DNA from: Prevotella sp.
GTDB lineage: Bacteria > Bacteroidota > Bacteroidia > Bacteroidales > Dysgonomonadaceae
DNA: 64,000 nt
Reading direction: 5' to 3'
NCBI GenBank assembly: GCA_031285625.1
Contig: JAITVV010000007.1
Location: 62,001-126,000 of the forward strand
The notes under the pieces: generated by a model
The model's input: only the letters and a program-made list of their open reading frames with translations
Database searches by the model: none
Told to the model about the DNA's origin: nothing
Program-made: the position numbers and the translations under genes
Part shown: positions 25,401 to 35,200 of the stretch, in pieces
How positions within the stretch are numbered: the stretch's first letter is position 1
How the letters are laid out: each line of letters opens with the position of its first letter

Positions 25401-26720
25401 CGGTTTTCCGTTTTTCAGATAATCATCAAACGCTCCTTCGGCATAGGTACTTAATACTGCACCCTGTGTCATTAGCAGTTTTTCAAATTCCTGCTCGGTT
25501 GCAGGCAGATTGTCAACCTTATACCCTTCCGCTCTGAGTCGTTTTAATAGATTATATAATGATGGAACCGTTTCCAATCCTTGTGCAGTCAGCGTTTCCT
25601 GTCCGGCTCCTTTGAAATAGTAGATTGCAACTTTCTTATCTGCATTACTTTTTCGTTGCAACGATATAAAATTATTTATAATTTGGGTAAAGCTTTTTAG
25701 CCTGTCTGGAATTGCTTTAAACAAATAAAGTCCGTCCTTATCTACTTCCTGAGCATTGACTACATACGGATAAATAGCACCATCCAATTCGGGCATCACT
25801 ATACTTTGCGACATAAATCCACCGAACATTCCCATCGGGTCTTTCATCCAGTCTTCCTTAGTCTGCAAAATAGTTAATGGAGAAAACACAGGGATATTTC
25901 TTTGCTTAAGCCATTCTACCGCAGCATCAGCTTGTCCCATTGCCATACGTCCGTGCGCATAGTAAACTACTGCATCAGGTTGTATTTCTTTAAGAAAATT
26001 AAGACGTTTCATTGCCGAAACCACAGGATAAACGTTCATTCCTGAGTTCTGGAATGCGACAATCATACTGTCTATATTGTCCCTGTTTCCACTAAAAGGG
26101 TCATTCAATCCACCCACTATAGCTATTTTAGGGCCACCTTCTTTATAAAAGTTATTCTTTTTCAAATATTGTTCATATTCCTGAACAGTATTGAAAGACA
26201 AATCCTCATTCAGATGATAAAGTACATCCGAGGCACTCTCCACGACAGAATCTGCTGGCGCAACAAAGAATGTTTTTTTGTTTATATTCTGACGTATATA
26301 TTTTGCCAGATTTCTATAATTCTTTTTATTCCCGTTTTTCAGATAGCTTCCAATATCTTCTTTTGGTATACTATCAAGGTTGCATATATTATTATCGGGA
26401 TTAGTAGCTGCATATATATAGACAGGAGTGCCTTTATCAGCCGTCGATTGTATAATCTCACGCTCTTCGACAGATATATTTAACCCCATACCGAAAGCAA
26501 GAACGAAATCATAGTTCTTTAGTTTATCTACGTCTTCAACCGAAACAATCTCGTATTTTACGAAATTATCATCATTAGCTTTGATAATACTGGTAGTCTG
26601 AAATTGCTGAAAATTGACCAATGCAATTTTTGTAGTCGATGCCAGCTTATTCCATGTAAACCAACAGGCTCCGGCAACAATAGCAATTATAAGGATAGTT
26701 ATTAGTTTCTTTTTAGTCAT
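22437..26720 (-). CDS. hmuS: CobN/magnesium-chelatase-like HmuS
   Basis: The product (1427 residues) belongs to the CobN/BchH large-subunit chelatase family. It has an N-terminal anchor (about 3-23), a CobN body with conserved blocks (L-H-F-G-T-H-G-S-L-E-F near residue 560 and G-M-Y-G-T-G-I in the last third), a C-terminal transmembrane helix and a basic tail. HmuS proteins of Bacteroides and Porphyromonas heme operons are reported to work on heme, removing iron, rather than as cobaltochelatases. The ATG at 26720 is preferred; the frame also has a TTG overlapping the hmuR stop. A His/Met/Pro-rich low-complexity insert lies at about residues 785-865, with PHG, HPS and MGGKP-type repeats. The membrane anchors suggest it faces the periplasm. 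Confidence 0.85.
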   Translation of the reverse strand: MTKKKLITILIIAIVAGACWFTWNKLASTTKIALVNFQQFQTTSIIKANDDNFVKYEIVSVEDVDKLKNYDFVLAFGMGLNISVEEREIIQSTADKGTPVYIYAATNPDNNICNLDSIPKEDIGSYLKNGNKKNYRNLAKYIRQNINKKTFFVAPADSVVESASDVLYHLNEDLSFNTVQEYEQYLKKNNFYKEGGPKIAIVGGLNDPFSGNRDNIDSMIVAFQNSGMNVYPVVSAMKRLNFLKEIQPDAVVYYAHGRMAMGQADAAVEWLKQRNIPVFSPLTILQTKEDWMKDPMGMFGGFMSQSIVMPELDGAIYPYVVNAQEVDKDGLYLFKAIPDRLKSFTQIINNFISLQRKSNADKKVAIYYFKGAGQETLTAQGLETVPSLYNLLKRLRAEGYKVDNLPATEQEFEKLLMTQGAVLSTYAEGAFDDYLKNGKPALVEKSEYESWINQSLSKESYADVVDTYGEAPGGYMSVHKDDKYYLAVARIELGNIALLPQPMAGLGSDAFAIVHGAKSAPPHTYIGAYLWSQYAFKADAMLHFGTHGSLEFTPRKQVALSSNDWPDRLVGTIPHFYYYTIGNIGESMMAKRRSYATTISYLTPPFMESETRSQFKALQDKIRGYYKTDEVAQPKASLAVKKIAIEIGLHRELRLDSVLANPYSTEEIERIENFAEEIANEKMTGQLYTTGVPYETEKIKTSVLAMSADPIAYSLAALDKQRGKVTDKQLKNKVFFTQRYLEPAKSLVNQVLNGRTVDSALICNVAGIATKDLAEAKKILTPRNGMAAMMAMMQSANSGSKPGSKSGGHPSWIPKIGTRPAETKGGHPSGADKAEKPQHPHGMDSTKAGQQKPMGGKPQMPEYTKEQKDRARAITEVERTINNITNYKNALQQSPELEIKSVLDALAGGYIAPSSGGDAVANPNAVPTGRNLYSINAEATPSEVAWDKGVSLVNATLEQYKKQHGEYPKKVSYTFWSSEFIESEGTTIAQVLYMLGVEPVRDAFGRVSDIQLISSETLGRPRIDVVVQTSGQFRDLAASRLSLITRAVEMAASAKDDKLGNFVASSATEIEHQLVEQGIPPKNAREMSTQRVFGGVNGMYGTGIQEMVKSGDKWENEKEIADTYISNMGAVYGSDKDWGEYKAGLLRAVLHNTDVVVQPRQSNTWGALSLDHVFEFMGGLNLAVRDVTGKDPDAYFADYRNRNNVKMQELKEAIGVESRSTVFNPAYIREVMKGKASSASQITEVVTNTYAWNVMKPDVIDNEMWDQLYDVYVKDSHNLGVQNFFKQQNPAAMQEITAVMLETARKGMWKASDQQLTDIAKLHTDLVKEFGASGSGFAGSNVKLQDFIAQKTTPESVPEYKQQLQKMKTADDSSDINKNGTVLKKDGISQSDNGEENSLNGIIVVAVVLVVFVILLVVLKKKRKSNS

Positions 26721-26771
26721 TGTCTCATCACAATTATATATTTGAATATTTATATTTTCACACCTTATCAA

Positions 26772-28916
26772 TTATCTTTTAAATAATTTATCTATATCCA
26801 GTGAAATACCGGCCGAAAATGTTGTTCCCGTTGTATAAGGTGAATTACTATAGTAATATGACGGTACATAATTAAAGAGGTTATCTACTGCCAGTGTCAC
26901 ATTTATTCCTTTCCAGATATTCTGCAAAAGGCTGAGTTTCCAAATCATATATCCCGGATAGGTAACTTTCTCGGTTTCCTCATATGATGTCAGGGAAGTA
27001 TATTCATTCGTCGTCACTTTAGATAGGAAGCGCCCGTTTAACGAAAGATTAAAACCATAGTTTTTCCAGTCTTTACCATATTCAATACGGGCTGTAGCCG
27101 CATGAGGACGTGTCTGGGACATCAAAGGTTGCCCCTTTTTTATATGTTCGTAGGTATATGTATAAGACAAGCGGGCACCAATGCCACATGGATATTTAAC
27201 TGAAGCATTCGCATCTATACCGGTAATATCTATTTTATCAATATTGGTATATAACATTCCTTTCAACTCCTGACTCCATGCAGTTGTAATGCGATTATCC
27301 ACCAGATTATAATAGCCTGTCAGGGAAAAATTATAATAGTTATTAGTATATTCAGTAGAAACAGAAAAATTGTGGCTTGTTTCAGATTTCAGGTCAGGAT
27401 TACCATAAATCATAAACACACTTGCCATATCGAAAACCATATACATTTCTTTGAGAGTCGGGGCACGGAAACCAGCAGAATACGACCCACGCAAAGAACA
27501 GTTGCCTACTTTGTACATTAACCCTAGCTTAGGTGAAATGCGACTGATATCATTCTCTGAAAAATAATCGTAACGCAATCCGGTGATTACATTAAACCTG
27601 TCGACAGGAGTCCAGTCAAACTGAGCAAAAACATCTGCCACATACTGCCGGTAGCTCCCATTATCTTTGAACTGATAACTCATCAGATAATCACGCATAT
27701 AATCCCCTCCTACTGTCAGGGTATTTTTCTGATCGAACGAATAATTATATAATCCTCTTATACTATGTTGTACATTACTATAATCGCGCACATCATTCTC
27801 CGTACTCATAAGATATTCACTCTTATCGTATTGGTCGAATGAATAAGCCAATTCCATATTACTTTTTTCGTTAAAAGCATAATCGCCTTTCAAACCTCCG
27901 CTAAAGCCCCGGTAACGGTCTTTACTGGTTACTTGCGAATCTCTTTCCCTAAAGAAATAACCTGCACGTCCGGTAAGTTTAAGCTGATCATTCACATTAT
28001 ATTGCAGACGCTCCTTGATATTCCATGTGCGATTACCAAACAACTGGGAATAGGCGCCTTCATTTTTCATTTTGTATCCGTCCTCAGAAGTATGTTGTAC
28101 ATTGGTTATACTATTGAAGCGTCCTGTATTGAAGCTTACACTTCCTCCATGCCGTTGCTCATTATGTGCAGCAAACCGGCTATTAATATTCGCAGTCCAT
28201 GGCTCAGTTGCCGTTTTACTAATAATATTCACAACACCACCAACAGCATTCGACCCATAAAGAGATGATGCTGCACCTTTTACGATCTCTATACGCTCTA
28301 CATTATCAAGATTGAGCCTGCTATAATCTATATTATCCAGTGTTTCTCCGGCAACACGTTCTCCATCGACAAGGAAGAGAACAGAATTTCCACCAAAACC
28401 TTGCATATTAAGCGATACCTGCTGATTCATGGAATAAGAAAATTCAACTCCCGGAAGTTCCGATTGTAGTAAGTCACCAATATGTGTGGCATCGACTTTT
28501 TTTATCTCATTTTCAGTAATCACCTTTGTTATGATAGGTGAATTTTTCAATAGTTTAGGTGTACGTGTTGCGGTTATTACTACCGTACCTAAATCCACTT
28601 CTTTTTCCTTCAGGTAGAAATCTGCTGTTTCCGACTGATGTGGTCTCAACTTTCTATCTTGTTGTATATATCCTATGAGAGAAACCTGCAAGGTATATTC
28701 TTTATTATCGTCCGGTAAAGAAAGTGTATATTGTCCTTTAGAGTCGGTTGAGGTTGCTATACCATTTCGTTCTTTCAACCAAACAGCGACCCCTGCAAAT
28801 GTTTCATTATTATTATCGTAAACTGTTCCGGAAACAATCCGTTGAGAAAAGGCCGGGGCAGCTATAAAACAACAAAATATCAGGCATACTGTTGCTCGTA
28901 ATTTTCGCTTATCCAT
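26772..28916 (-). CDS. hmuR: TonB-dependent heme receptor HmuR
   Basis: The 714-residue protein has a signal peptide, a carboxypeptidase-regulatory-like N-terminal domain (about 26-110), a plug domain (about 115-230) with T-A-T-R-T-P near 115 and a 22-strand-type barrel ending in a C-terminal aromatic/basic segment. The heme-receptor boxes F-R-A-P and N-P-D-L are present around residues 480-510. Between them the usual heme-ligand His is absent; the stretch is Met-rich instead. It lies 5 bp after hmuY and precedes hmuS, as in hmuYRSTUV operons. Confidence 0.85.
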   Translation of the reverse strand: MDKRKLRATVCLIFCCFIAAPAFSQRIVSGTVYDNNNETFAGVAVWLKERNGIATSTDSKGQYTLSLPDDNKEYTLQVSLIGYIQQDRKLRPHQSETADFYLKEKEVDLGTVVITATRTPKLLKNSPIITKVITENEIKKVDATHIGDLLQSELPGVEFSYSMNQQVSLNMQGFGGNSVLFLVDGERVAGETLDNIDYSRLNLDNVERIEIVKGAASSLYGSNAVGGVVNIISKTATEPWTANINSRFAAHNEQRHGGSVSFNTGRFNSITNVQHTSEDGYKMKNEGAYSQLFGNRTWNIKERLQYNVNDQLKLTGRAGYFFRERDSQVTSKDRYRGFSGGLKGDYAFNEKSNMELAYSFDQYDKSEYLMSTENDVRDYSNVQHSIRGLYNYSFDQKNTLTVGGDYMRDYLMSYQFKDNGSYRQYVADVFAQFDWTPVDRFNVITGLRYDYFSENDISRISPKLGLMYKVGNCSLRGSYSAGFRAPTLKEMYMVFDMASVFMIYGNPDLKSETSHNFSVSTEYTNNYYNFSLTGYYNLVDNRITTAWSQELKGMLYTNIDKIDITGIDANASVKYPCGIGARLSYTYTYEHIKKGQPLMSQTRPHAATARIEYGKDWKNYGFNLSLNGRFLSKVTTNEYTSLTSYEETEKVTYPGYMIWKLSLLQNIWKGINVTLAVDNLFNYVPSYYYSNSPYTTGTTFSAGISLDIDKLFKR

Positions 28917-28921
28917 GTCTG

Positions 28922-29584
28922 TTAGAATTCAAGTGGATATATGTATTCGATAGTCATAAAGCCTTTCACCCCGGATGCATCCATAAAGTTTTTGAGGCGT
29001 ACTGCTGCTACAGTATTATCTTTCAACTTTACTACATATACTTTATTAGACGGATTATAATTGGGAGGCATACTACTGGTATCTACGAATAGCCATTTAG
29101 AAAGTTCCGTGTTATAGAAAGATTCAGTATATTTCAGTTCTCCTTCCATCATACCCGACATATCAATAACGATTTTCTTGGTAGTCCATTCATCTTTGAT
29201 GTAAGTTCCTCCGGGAATTTCCCCACTGGCCCTGAGTGTTGACAATCCGGTAAATCCTGTTTCAATTACAGATGCTCCATTTGTTTTTACATCATATCGG
29301 TGAATAGCAATATCCCATTCTGCAGGCTCAGTCATACCTTCTGTAATTTCCAGAGAATCTATGGTAAGGGTATGAAAATCTATATAAGTCCATTTAGTAT
29401 AACTTGTAGCATCAATGTAAATCGTGCCGGATTTATTTTCCTTATCTATCTCTATAAATCCAAAATCTGCCCTATCCTCAGCGGATGGTTCGTCATAGAT
29501 GTTATCCAATATGCCATTGCACGCCGGGAATGACATCAGAGTCATTCCCAGCATGATTATTTTAAAAAAGAAAGTGTATTTCAT
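28922..29584 (-). CDS. hmuY: HmuY-family heme-binding lipoprotein
   Basis: The 220-residue protein has a signal with F-P-A-C (lipobox) and the HmuY-family segments W-T-Y-I-D-F and W-D-I-A-I-H-R-Y-D-V-K-T-N-G. HmuY binds heme outside the cell and delivers it to HmuR. It has several Met residues in the second half (M-S-G-M-M near residue 145) that could serve as axial ligands, as in some non-Porphyromonas HmuY homologues; ligands cannot be fixed from sequence alone. The start overlaps the calycin-like gene stop by 4 bp (ATGA). Confidence 0.85.
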   Translation of the reverse strand: MKYTFFFKIIMLGMTLMSFPACNGILDNIYDEPSAEDRADFGFIEIDKENKSGTIYIDATSYTKWTYIDFHTLTIDSLEITEGMTEPAEWDIAIHRYDVKTNGASVIETGFTGLSTLRASGEIPGGTYIKDEWTTKKIVIDMSGMMEGELKYTESFYNTELSKWLFVDTSSMPPNYNPSNKVYVVKLKDNTVAAVRLKNFMDASGVKGFMTIEYIYPLEF

Positions 29585-30411
29585 TCTTCTTTGCTAGTAA
29601 AAACAGCAGTAATGTCCATTGGCATAGCGCCCGGTTTCATAGTAAATGTTATATTGGCTTTACCTTCTTTTATTGTTCCTTCCAGGCTACCGGTAACCTT
29701 TGTAGTACCACTGGTCGTATCTATTGTACCAGTCAACGTGTAAGAACCATCCGTCTCTGCAACAACTTCTACATCAGCTATTGTCATATCCTGGAAAGCC
29801 ATTGCCCCTTCTCCAAATCCAGCCAATAATACCTCTGCTTTTTCGTTCTCCTGACTCTTGATTGTAACTTTGCTATTATATGTTCCTTGCCCGGAGCCTG
29901 CAACAGATAGTGCCAAATTACCTTCGTACACACTGGCAATAACCATATTGGCAGGGGCATCACCTAATATAAATGATACTTTAAGCCCACCCATCACAGA
30001 AGGTACATTAAATACAATAGAAACTGTTTTCTTATCTTTACTTATAGTTCCCTCTACTGTACAATCATACTCTTTCTGAGATGCAGCATCCATACCCATT
30101 ACAGTCTTTCCACTACCTGTTACTGTGTAAGTATCGTTTTTTAATGATACAATTGCATCGGATATAGTGAATTTACCCCATGTGGTTGAAGAGAATGAAA
30201 CTGTACTTTTTCCATTTTCGTTTGCTACTATAGATACAGTCTCATCCGGTGTGGTCATTGGTATAGCTGTATACTTAAACTCTGCAACAGTATAACCGTT
30301 ATATGTATCTGCTACATCTTGGTCGGGAGTAGTAGTTGGATCATCATCACTGCTACATGCTGCCATAAATAATACGGCAGCCATCATAATTAAACTAAAC
30401 TTTAATTTCAT
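29581..30411 (-). CDS. Calycin-like lipoprotein, two repeats
   Basis: The 276-residue lipoprotein (lipobox M-A-A-C at about residue 19) contains two similar beta-barrel domains (about 35-155 and 160-275), each with a S-x-V-S-I-x-x-x-x-x-K/G and T-V-x-G-x-G/T-x-x pattern resembling the calycin-like lipoprotein family of Bacteroidota. It heads the heme operon, coupled to hmuY by a 4-bp overlap. A heme- or porphyrin-binding accessory is suggested by context; the sequence alone shows only the fold. Confidence 0.75.
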   Translation of the reverse strand: MKLKFSLIMMAAVLFMAACSSDDDPTTTPDQDVADTYNGYTVAEFKYTAIPMTTPDETVSIVANENGKSTVSFSSTTWGKFTISDAIVSLKNDTYTVTGSGKTVMGMDAASQKEYDCTVEGTISKDKKTVSIVFNVPSVMGGLKVSFILGDAPANMVIASVYEGNLALSVAGSGQGTYNSKVTIKSQENEKAEVLLAGFGEGAMAFQDMTIADVEVVAETDGSYTLTGTIDTTSGTTKVTGSLEGTIKEGKANITFTMKPGAMPMDITAVFTSKEE

Positions 30412-30633
30412 GTTAGAATTATTTTTAAAATGTGAATATTGTGTGTATTAAAATAAATTCAAAAGAGTTTTTAATATTGATTTTCAAAAAATAAAGCAAA
30501 GCTCCGCCATACGACAATTTATCACTATCGTTAATTATTTTATTTACAACATATTGCTAATGTGGGCCTTTTATATTTTTCTCATTCAAGGAATAGCGAT
30601 TTAAAAGTTCTATATATATTAGTTTCAATGATA

Positions 30634-30664
30634 CAAAAGTATGGTGAACGTATATGATGTACAA
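30634..30664 (-). promoter_or_regulatory. hmu operon promoter
   Basis: On the - strand TACTTTTG (30641-30634) matches TAnnTTTG, with a TTG 20 bp upstream (30664-30662) as -33 element. The implied leader is about 215 nt, unusually long, leaving room for regulation. Confidence 0.5.
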
Positions 30665-30795
30665 TCCCTAAAAATGATGAAATAAAATATTAGTGATACC
30701 TACATCTTGTTATAGATGAAATCTTTCATCAATCTATATAATCTATTTCTAAAAATCCGATAAACAGCTAATATATACCACTATAATAAAAAAAG

Positions 30796-30825
30796 AAAAG
30801 GAGTCTCCTAAAGAAGACTCCTTTT
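30796..30825 (-). terminator. Terminator of the RND efflux operon
   Basis: An 11-bp stem (30796-30806 with 30815-30825, 8-nt loop) is followed on the - strand by a T-rich tract, 31 bp after the outer-membrane factor stop at 30856. Confidence 0.8.
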
Positions 30826-30855
30826 TACTAAATCTGCGAATAACAACCAAATAAA

Positions 30856-32265
30856 TTATTCTATGCCCCCACCCAGGGCTTTATACAGATTCACAGTATA
30901 TTGTAATTGTTCGAGTTTGTCACTTACCTGATTCAGCAAGGCTGATAATAAGTTCTGTTCAGCCGTTAAAACTTCGGTATAATTTGCATCCCCGGCTTTC
31001 AATAATTCCTGAGTAAAGTAAACCGAGTTTTTACAAGATTGTACTTGCTCTTCCCTGATTCCATTCTTTTTCAAAGAAGACTCAAAAGAGAACAATATAT
31101 CTGTTACTTCCTGTCCGGCTGTTAACACAGTTTGTTCAAATCCCAATAAAGCTTCCTGTTGTTGCGCCTTGGCTATTTTCAGATTTCCCGTCAGTTGTTT
31201 CTTTGCAAAAATTGGTTGCGTTAGTCCTCCTATAATACTTGCAAAAATATTTTCCGGCTTAAAGAAATTAGATAAAGTATTGGTCGTTCCATATCCTATC
31301 GAACCGGAACTAAGAGTTATCGACGGATAAAAACTTGCCTGAGCTGCGTTCGTCAACTCAAATGCCGAACGGAATGTTAGTTCTGCTTGCTGCACATCGG
31401 GCCGCTTTGCCAACATTTGAGCAGGTACGCCATAATCCAGTTGGTCAGGATACTTTTGATCGTATATTGTAGAACGGCTTATCGTTTCAGCTTTTTGTCC
31501 TAACAGTGTACATATAGAATTTTCCAGTTGTCTGATCTGACTTTCCAAATCGGGAATACTAGCCTGTGTACTGTACAATAATGATTTACTTTGTTCTACT
31601 GCCGCACCATTTTGTAATCCTGCATTTTTCAAGTCTTCCATTGTTCTTACATTCTCTTCCAGCAGCTTTACCGTTTCTATTGTTATAACCAGTTTTTCAT
31701 CCAGTGCCAGTAATGAATAGTACGATGTAGCTATATTAGCAACTAAAGATGTCTGTATTAGGTTCTTGTATGCATAGCTATTTAAAAACTGGGCATACTT
31801 TGATTTTGACTGCCTGTTCAGTTTTCCCCATATATCCAATTCCCAGCTGGCAGAGATGCCCAAAGAATAGTTTGTAGAATGATAGCCTAGCACATCTTTA
31901 CCTCTCTGACCATCACTGCTTCGTGAATGATTCACCTGTCCTACAAGCGATACATCCGGAAAATAAGCTGCCTTTGCCATACCCAAACTGGCTTCAGCCT
32001 GCTGAATACGGGTATATGCTATCTGCAAATCATAATTTTTCTCTATTCCTTTATCTATCAGAGAAATCAGATAAGGGTCAGTAAAATATTCTTTCCACGG
32101 GATATTAGCTATAGTAGTCGTATCAGTACTATTATTATCTCTAAACAACTTTTCTGTACTCACTTCAGGTGTTTCATACCGGTTCATCACCTGACAGGAT
32201 GGAAATCCTATCAGGGCTATGAGCCCCAATAGAATAATTCCTTTTTTATATTTGTTCATAATCAT
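30856..32265 (-). CDS. RND outer-membrane factor (NodT/OprM-like)
   Basis: The 469-residue lipoprotein (lipobox P-S-C-Q at about residue 24) has two tandem OEP/TolC-like repeats with long helical hairpins (about 60-250 and 270-455). It is the outer-membrane channel of a tripartite pump. Its start overlaps the pump gene stop by 4 bp (ATGA); an ATG 6 bases downstream is also possible. Confidence 0.9.
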   Translation of the reverse strand: MIMNKYKKGIILLGLIALIGFPSCQVMNRYETPEVSTEKLFRDNNSTDTTTIANIPWKEYFTDPYLISLIDKGIEKNYDLQIAYTRIQQAEASLGMAKAAYFPDVSLVGQVNHSRSSDGQRGKDVLGYHSTNYSLGISASWELDIWGKLNRQSKSKYAQFLNSYAYKNLIQTSLVANIATSYYSLLALDEKLVITIETVKLLEENVRTMEDLKNAGLQNGAAVEQSKSLLYSTQASIPDLESQIRQLENSICTLLGQKAETISRSTIYDQKYPDQLDYGVPAQMLAKRPDVQQAELTFRSAFELTNAAQASFYPSITLSSGSIGYGTTNTLSNFFKPENIFASIIGGLTQPIFAKKQLTGNLKIAKAQQQEALLGFEQTVLTAGQEVTDILFSFESSLKKNGIREEQVQSCKNSVYFTQELLKAGDANYTEVLTAEQNLLSALLNQVSDKLEQLQYTVNLYKALGGGIE

Positions 32266-35200
32266 TTCTTATTTTGTTGTGCTATAAATTCATCATTAGA
32301 ATTAATCATACCCGATTTACTAAACTTGTCTTGTATAGACTGGAATATGATATAGAGAGAAGGAATTACCAATACCCCGATAAGTGTACCAATAAGCATA
32401 CCTCCGATTGCACTGATACCTATCGAACGGTTACCGATTGCTCCCGCCCCGGTGGAAATAGCCAATGGCAATAATCCGAATATGAAGGCAAAGGATGTCA
32501 TCAGGATAGGACGGAAACGGGCTACTGCTCCATTTACAGCTGCATCAATAATACTCATTCCCTGTTGCCGGCGTTGTATAGCATATTCTACAATCAGAAT
32601 AGCATTTTTGGCTAACAATCCGATAAGCATAATCAGCGATATCTGTACATAAATATTATTAGTAATACCCTGACTCAAACCAAATGCTGAAAGGAATATA
32701 AATACTCCTGCAAGCCCTACAGGTAATGAGAAAATAACGGCCAACGGTAAGATATAGCTCTCATACAGAGCTGCCAACAGCAAGTAGACGAATATCAGAC
32801 ACAACCCGAATATAAGTACTGTCTGACTGCTGCTTTCGGCCTCTTCACGTGTCATACCTGAAAATTCATAACTATATCCTGATGGCAATGCTTGCCCTTT
32901 TACTTCCTCTATAGCTTTGATTACATCACCTGAACTGAATCCACCCTGATAATTAGGTATAATGGTCAGTTCCATAGATGAATAGAGGTTGAAACGTGTA
33001 CGGGTTTCTGGTCCGGTAACATCAGTTATAGTAAGGAACTCTGTTACAGGAGCCATTTCTCCACTCGCAGTTTTTACAAATAACCCGTCCAAATCTTCCA
33101 ATTTCGAGCGGTATTCAGGTGCAGCCTGTACCATTACCCTGAATTGTTTCCCATACAAGTTGAAATTTGATATATACTGACTGCCTATATATGCCTGTAG
33201 GGCTCCCATAACATCACTGAGTGTTATACCGGCATCTTTAATTTTAGGCATATTTGCTTCCAGCTGTTTTTGAGGGAAATTGGGATTAAACGTTGTCATA
33301 GCCATCATCACCTCTTCCCGCTGATTCATCCTTGCCAGGAAGTCATTTGTAACGTCATAGAACTTATAAATGTCGCCACCTGTACGGTCTTGCAGATTTA
33401 CTGATACCCCGTTACTCAAACCAAATCCCATAATAGTAGGCGTACCGAAGAACATAAAGGTAGCATTATTAATAGATTTTGTTTTCTCAGTCATAATAGC
33501 AGCTATTTCATTTGCTGTGATTTTTCGTTCGTCCCAATGATCCATCTTGATGATAACAGACCCATATGAACTACCCATCCCACTCATAAAACTAACTCCA
33601 CTAAGGCTACCTATATTCTTCACTTCAGGGATTTCGTTTGCCATTTCGTTGATTACCTGTACTATCGAGTCAGTTCTTTCCAGAGATGAACCGGGAGGCA
33701 GTGTTATCATACCCATTACTCCACCACTATCTTCCTGTGGAACAAATCCGGTAGGTAATACCTTCATTAAACCAAAGAGTATAATAGAGCTTACCAGTAT
33801 AATACCAACAGTTATCCAACGATGCCCTTTTTTGCCTAAGAAAATAAGAGATTTCTTATATTTTGAAGTTGTCGCATTAAAACCTATATTGAAGAAATAA
33901 TAAAATCTCCTGATAAAACTCTTCTTCTCATGGCTTTCATCATGTGGTTTCAGGAAAAGAGCGCACAATGCAGGGCTCAGTGTCAATGCATTTACAGCCG
34001 AGATAAAGATGGCAACAGCCAGTGTTAATCCAAATTGTTTATAGAATATACCACTTGTTCCACCGATAAAGCTTACAGGAATAAATACTGACGCCATAAC
34101 CAGTGTAATGGATATAATAGCAGGCGCGATTTCACCCATTGCCTTTATAGATGCCTCCTTAGGATCTTTTGTACCGTTTTCGAGTTCGGCATGTACAGCC
34201 TCAACAACTACAATTGCATCATCGACCACTATACCGATAGCCAGCACCAAGGCAAAAAGTGTAAGCAAGTTGATAGAGAATCCCATTATCCACAAAAAGA
34301 AGAATGTACCGACAATTGCTACAGGTACAGCTATGGCAGGGATAAGTGTCGACCTGAAATCCTGAAGAAATACAAATACTACAAGGAAAACCAATAGGAA
34401 TGCTTCGAGCAAAGTGGTAATAACCTTGTTGATAGATGCATTGAGGAAATCGCTGACATCCATCAGATAAGTAATTTTCACTCCCGGAGGAAAGTCTTCC
34501 TGTGCCTTTTCTAATTCTGCTTTTACATTTTTGATAACCTCCTGTGCATTCGAACCCGCTGTCTGGCTGATAGCCATCATAATGGATGCCTTCCCATCAG
34601 TTAACGTGGATACGCTATACATCAAAGAGCCTAACTCTATATCAGCTACATCACTGAGCCTTACTATCTTTCCTTCTGATGAACGGATAATTATATCCTC
34701 AAATTCTTCGACCGAAGATAACCGGCCTGTATATTTCAATGTATACTGAAATGCCTGATTGCTGTTTTCACCCAATTGACCAGGAGCAGCCTCAATATTC
34801 TGATCCTGAAGTGCACTGACAACTTCACCTGTTGATATTTTATATGAAGCCATTACATCAGGCTTAAGCCATATCCTCATCGAATAATCATTAGCCCCGA
34901 ATACTGTAGCATTCCCAACACCATACACACGTTTTATCTGTGGAATAATATTAATATTGGCATAGTTTTGCAAAAACTTGGCATCATAATCAGGATTGTC
35001 TGAAACAAAAGACATCATCAGAATATTACTTGTCTGTTGTTTCCGCACAGTTACCCCTGTTTGAGTTACCTCGGCAGGTAATAATGAAGAAGCTTGATTT
35101 ACAAGATTCTGCACATTTACTGTTGCCATATCAGGGTTGGTTCCTTGTTTGAAGTAAACTGTTATACTGGCAGAACCTGTTTCAGCTGATGAAGTCATAT

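Larger units (their letters stand above)
30412..30855. other. Intergenic region: hmu promoter and efflux terminator
   Basis: This 444-bp gap holds the promoter of the hmu operon (about 30634-30664) and the terminator of the efflux operon (30796-30825). I saw no convincing Fur box, but Fur sites are hard to call by eye in AT-rich sequence. Confidence 0.5.
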
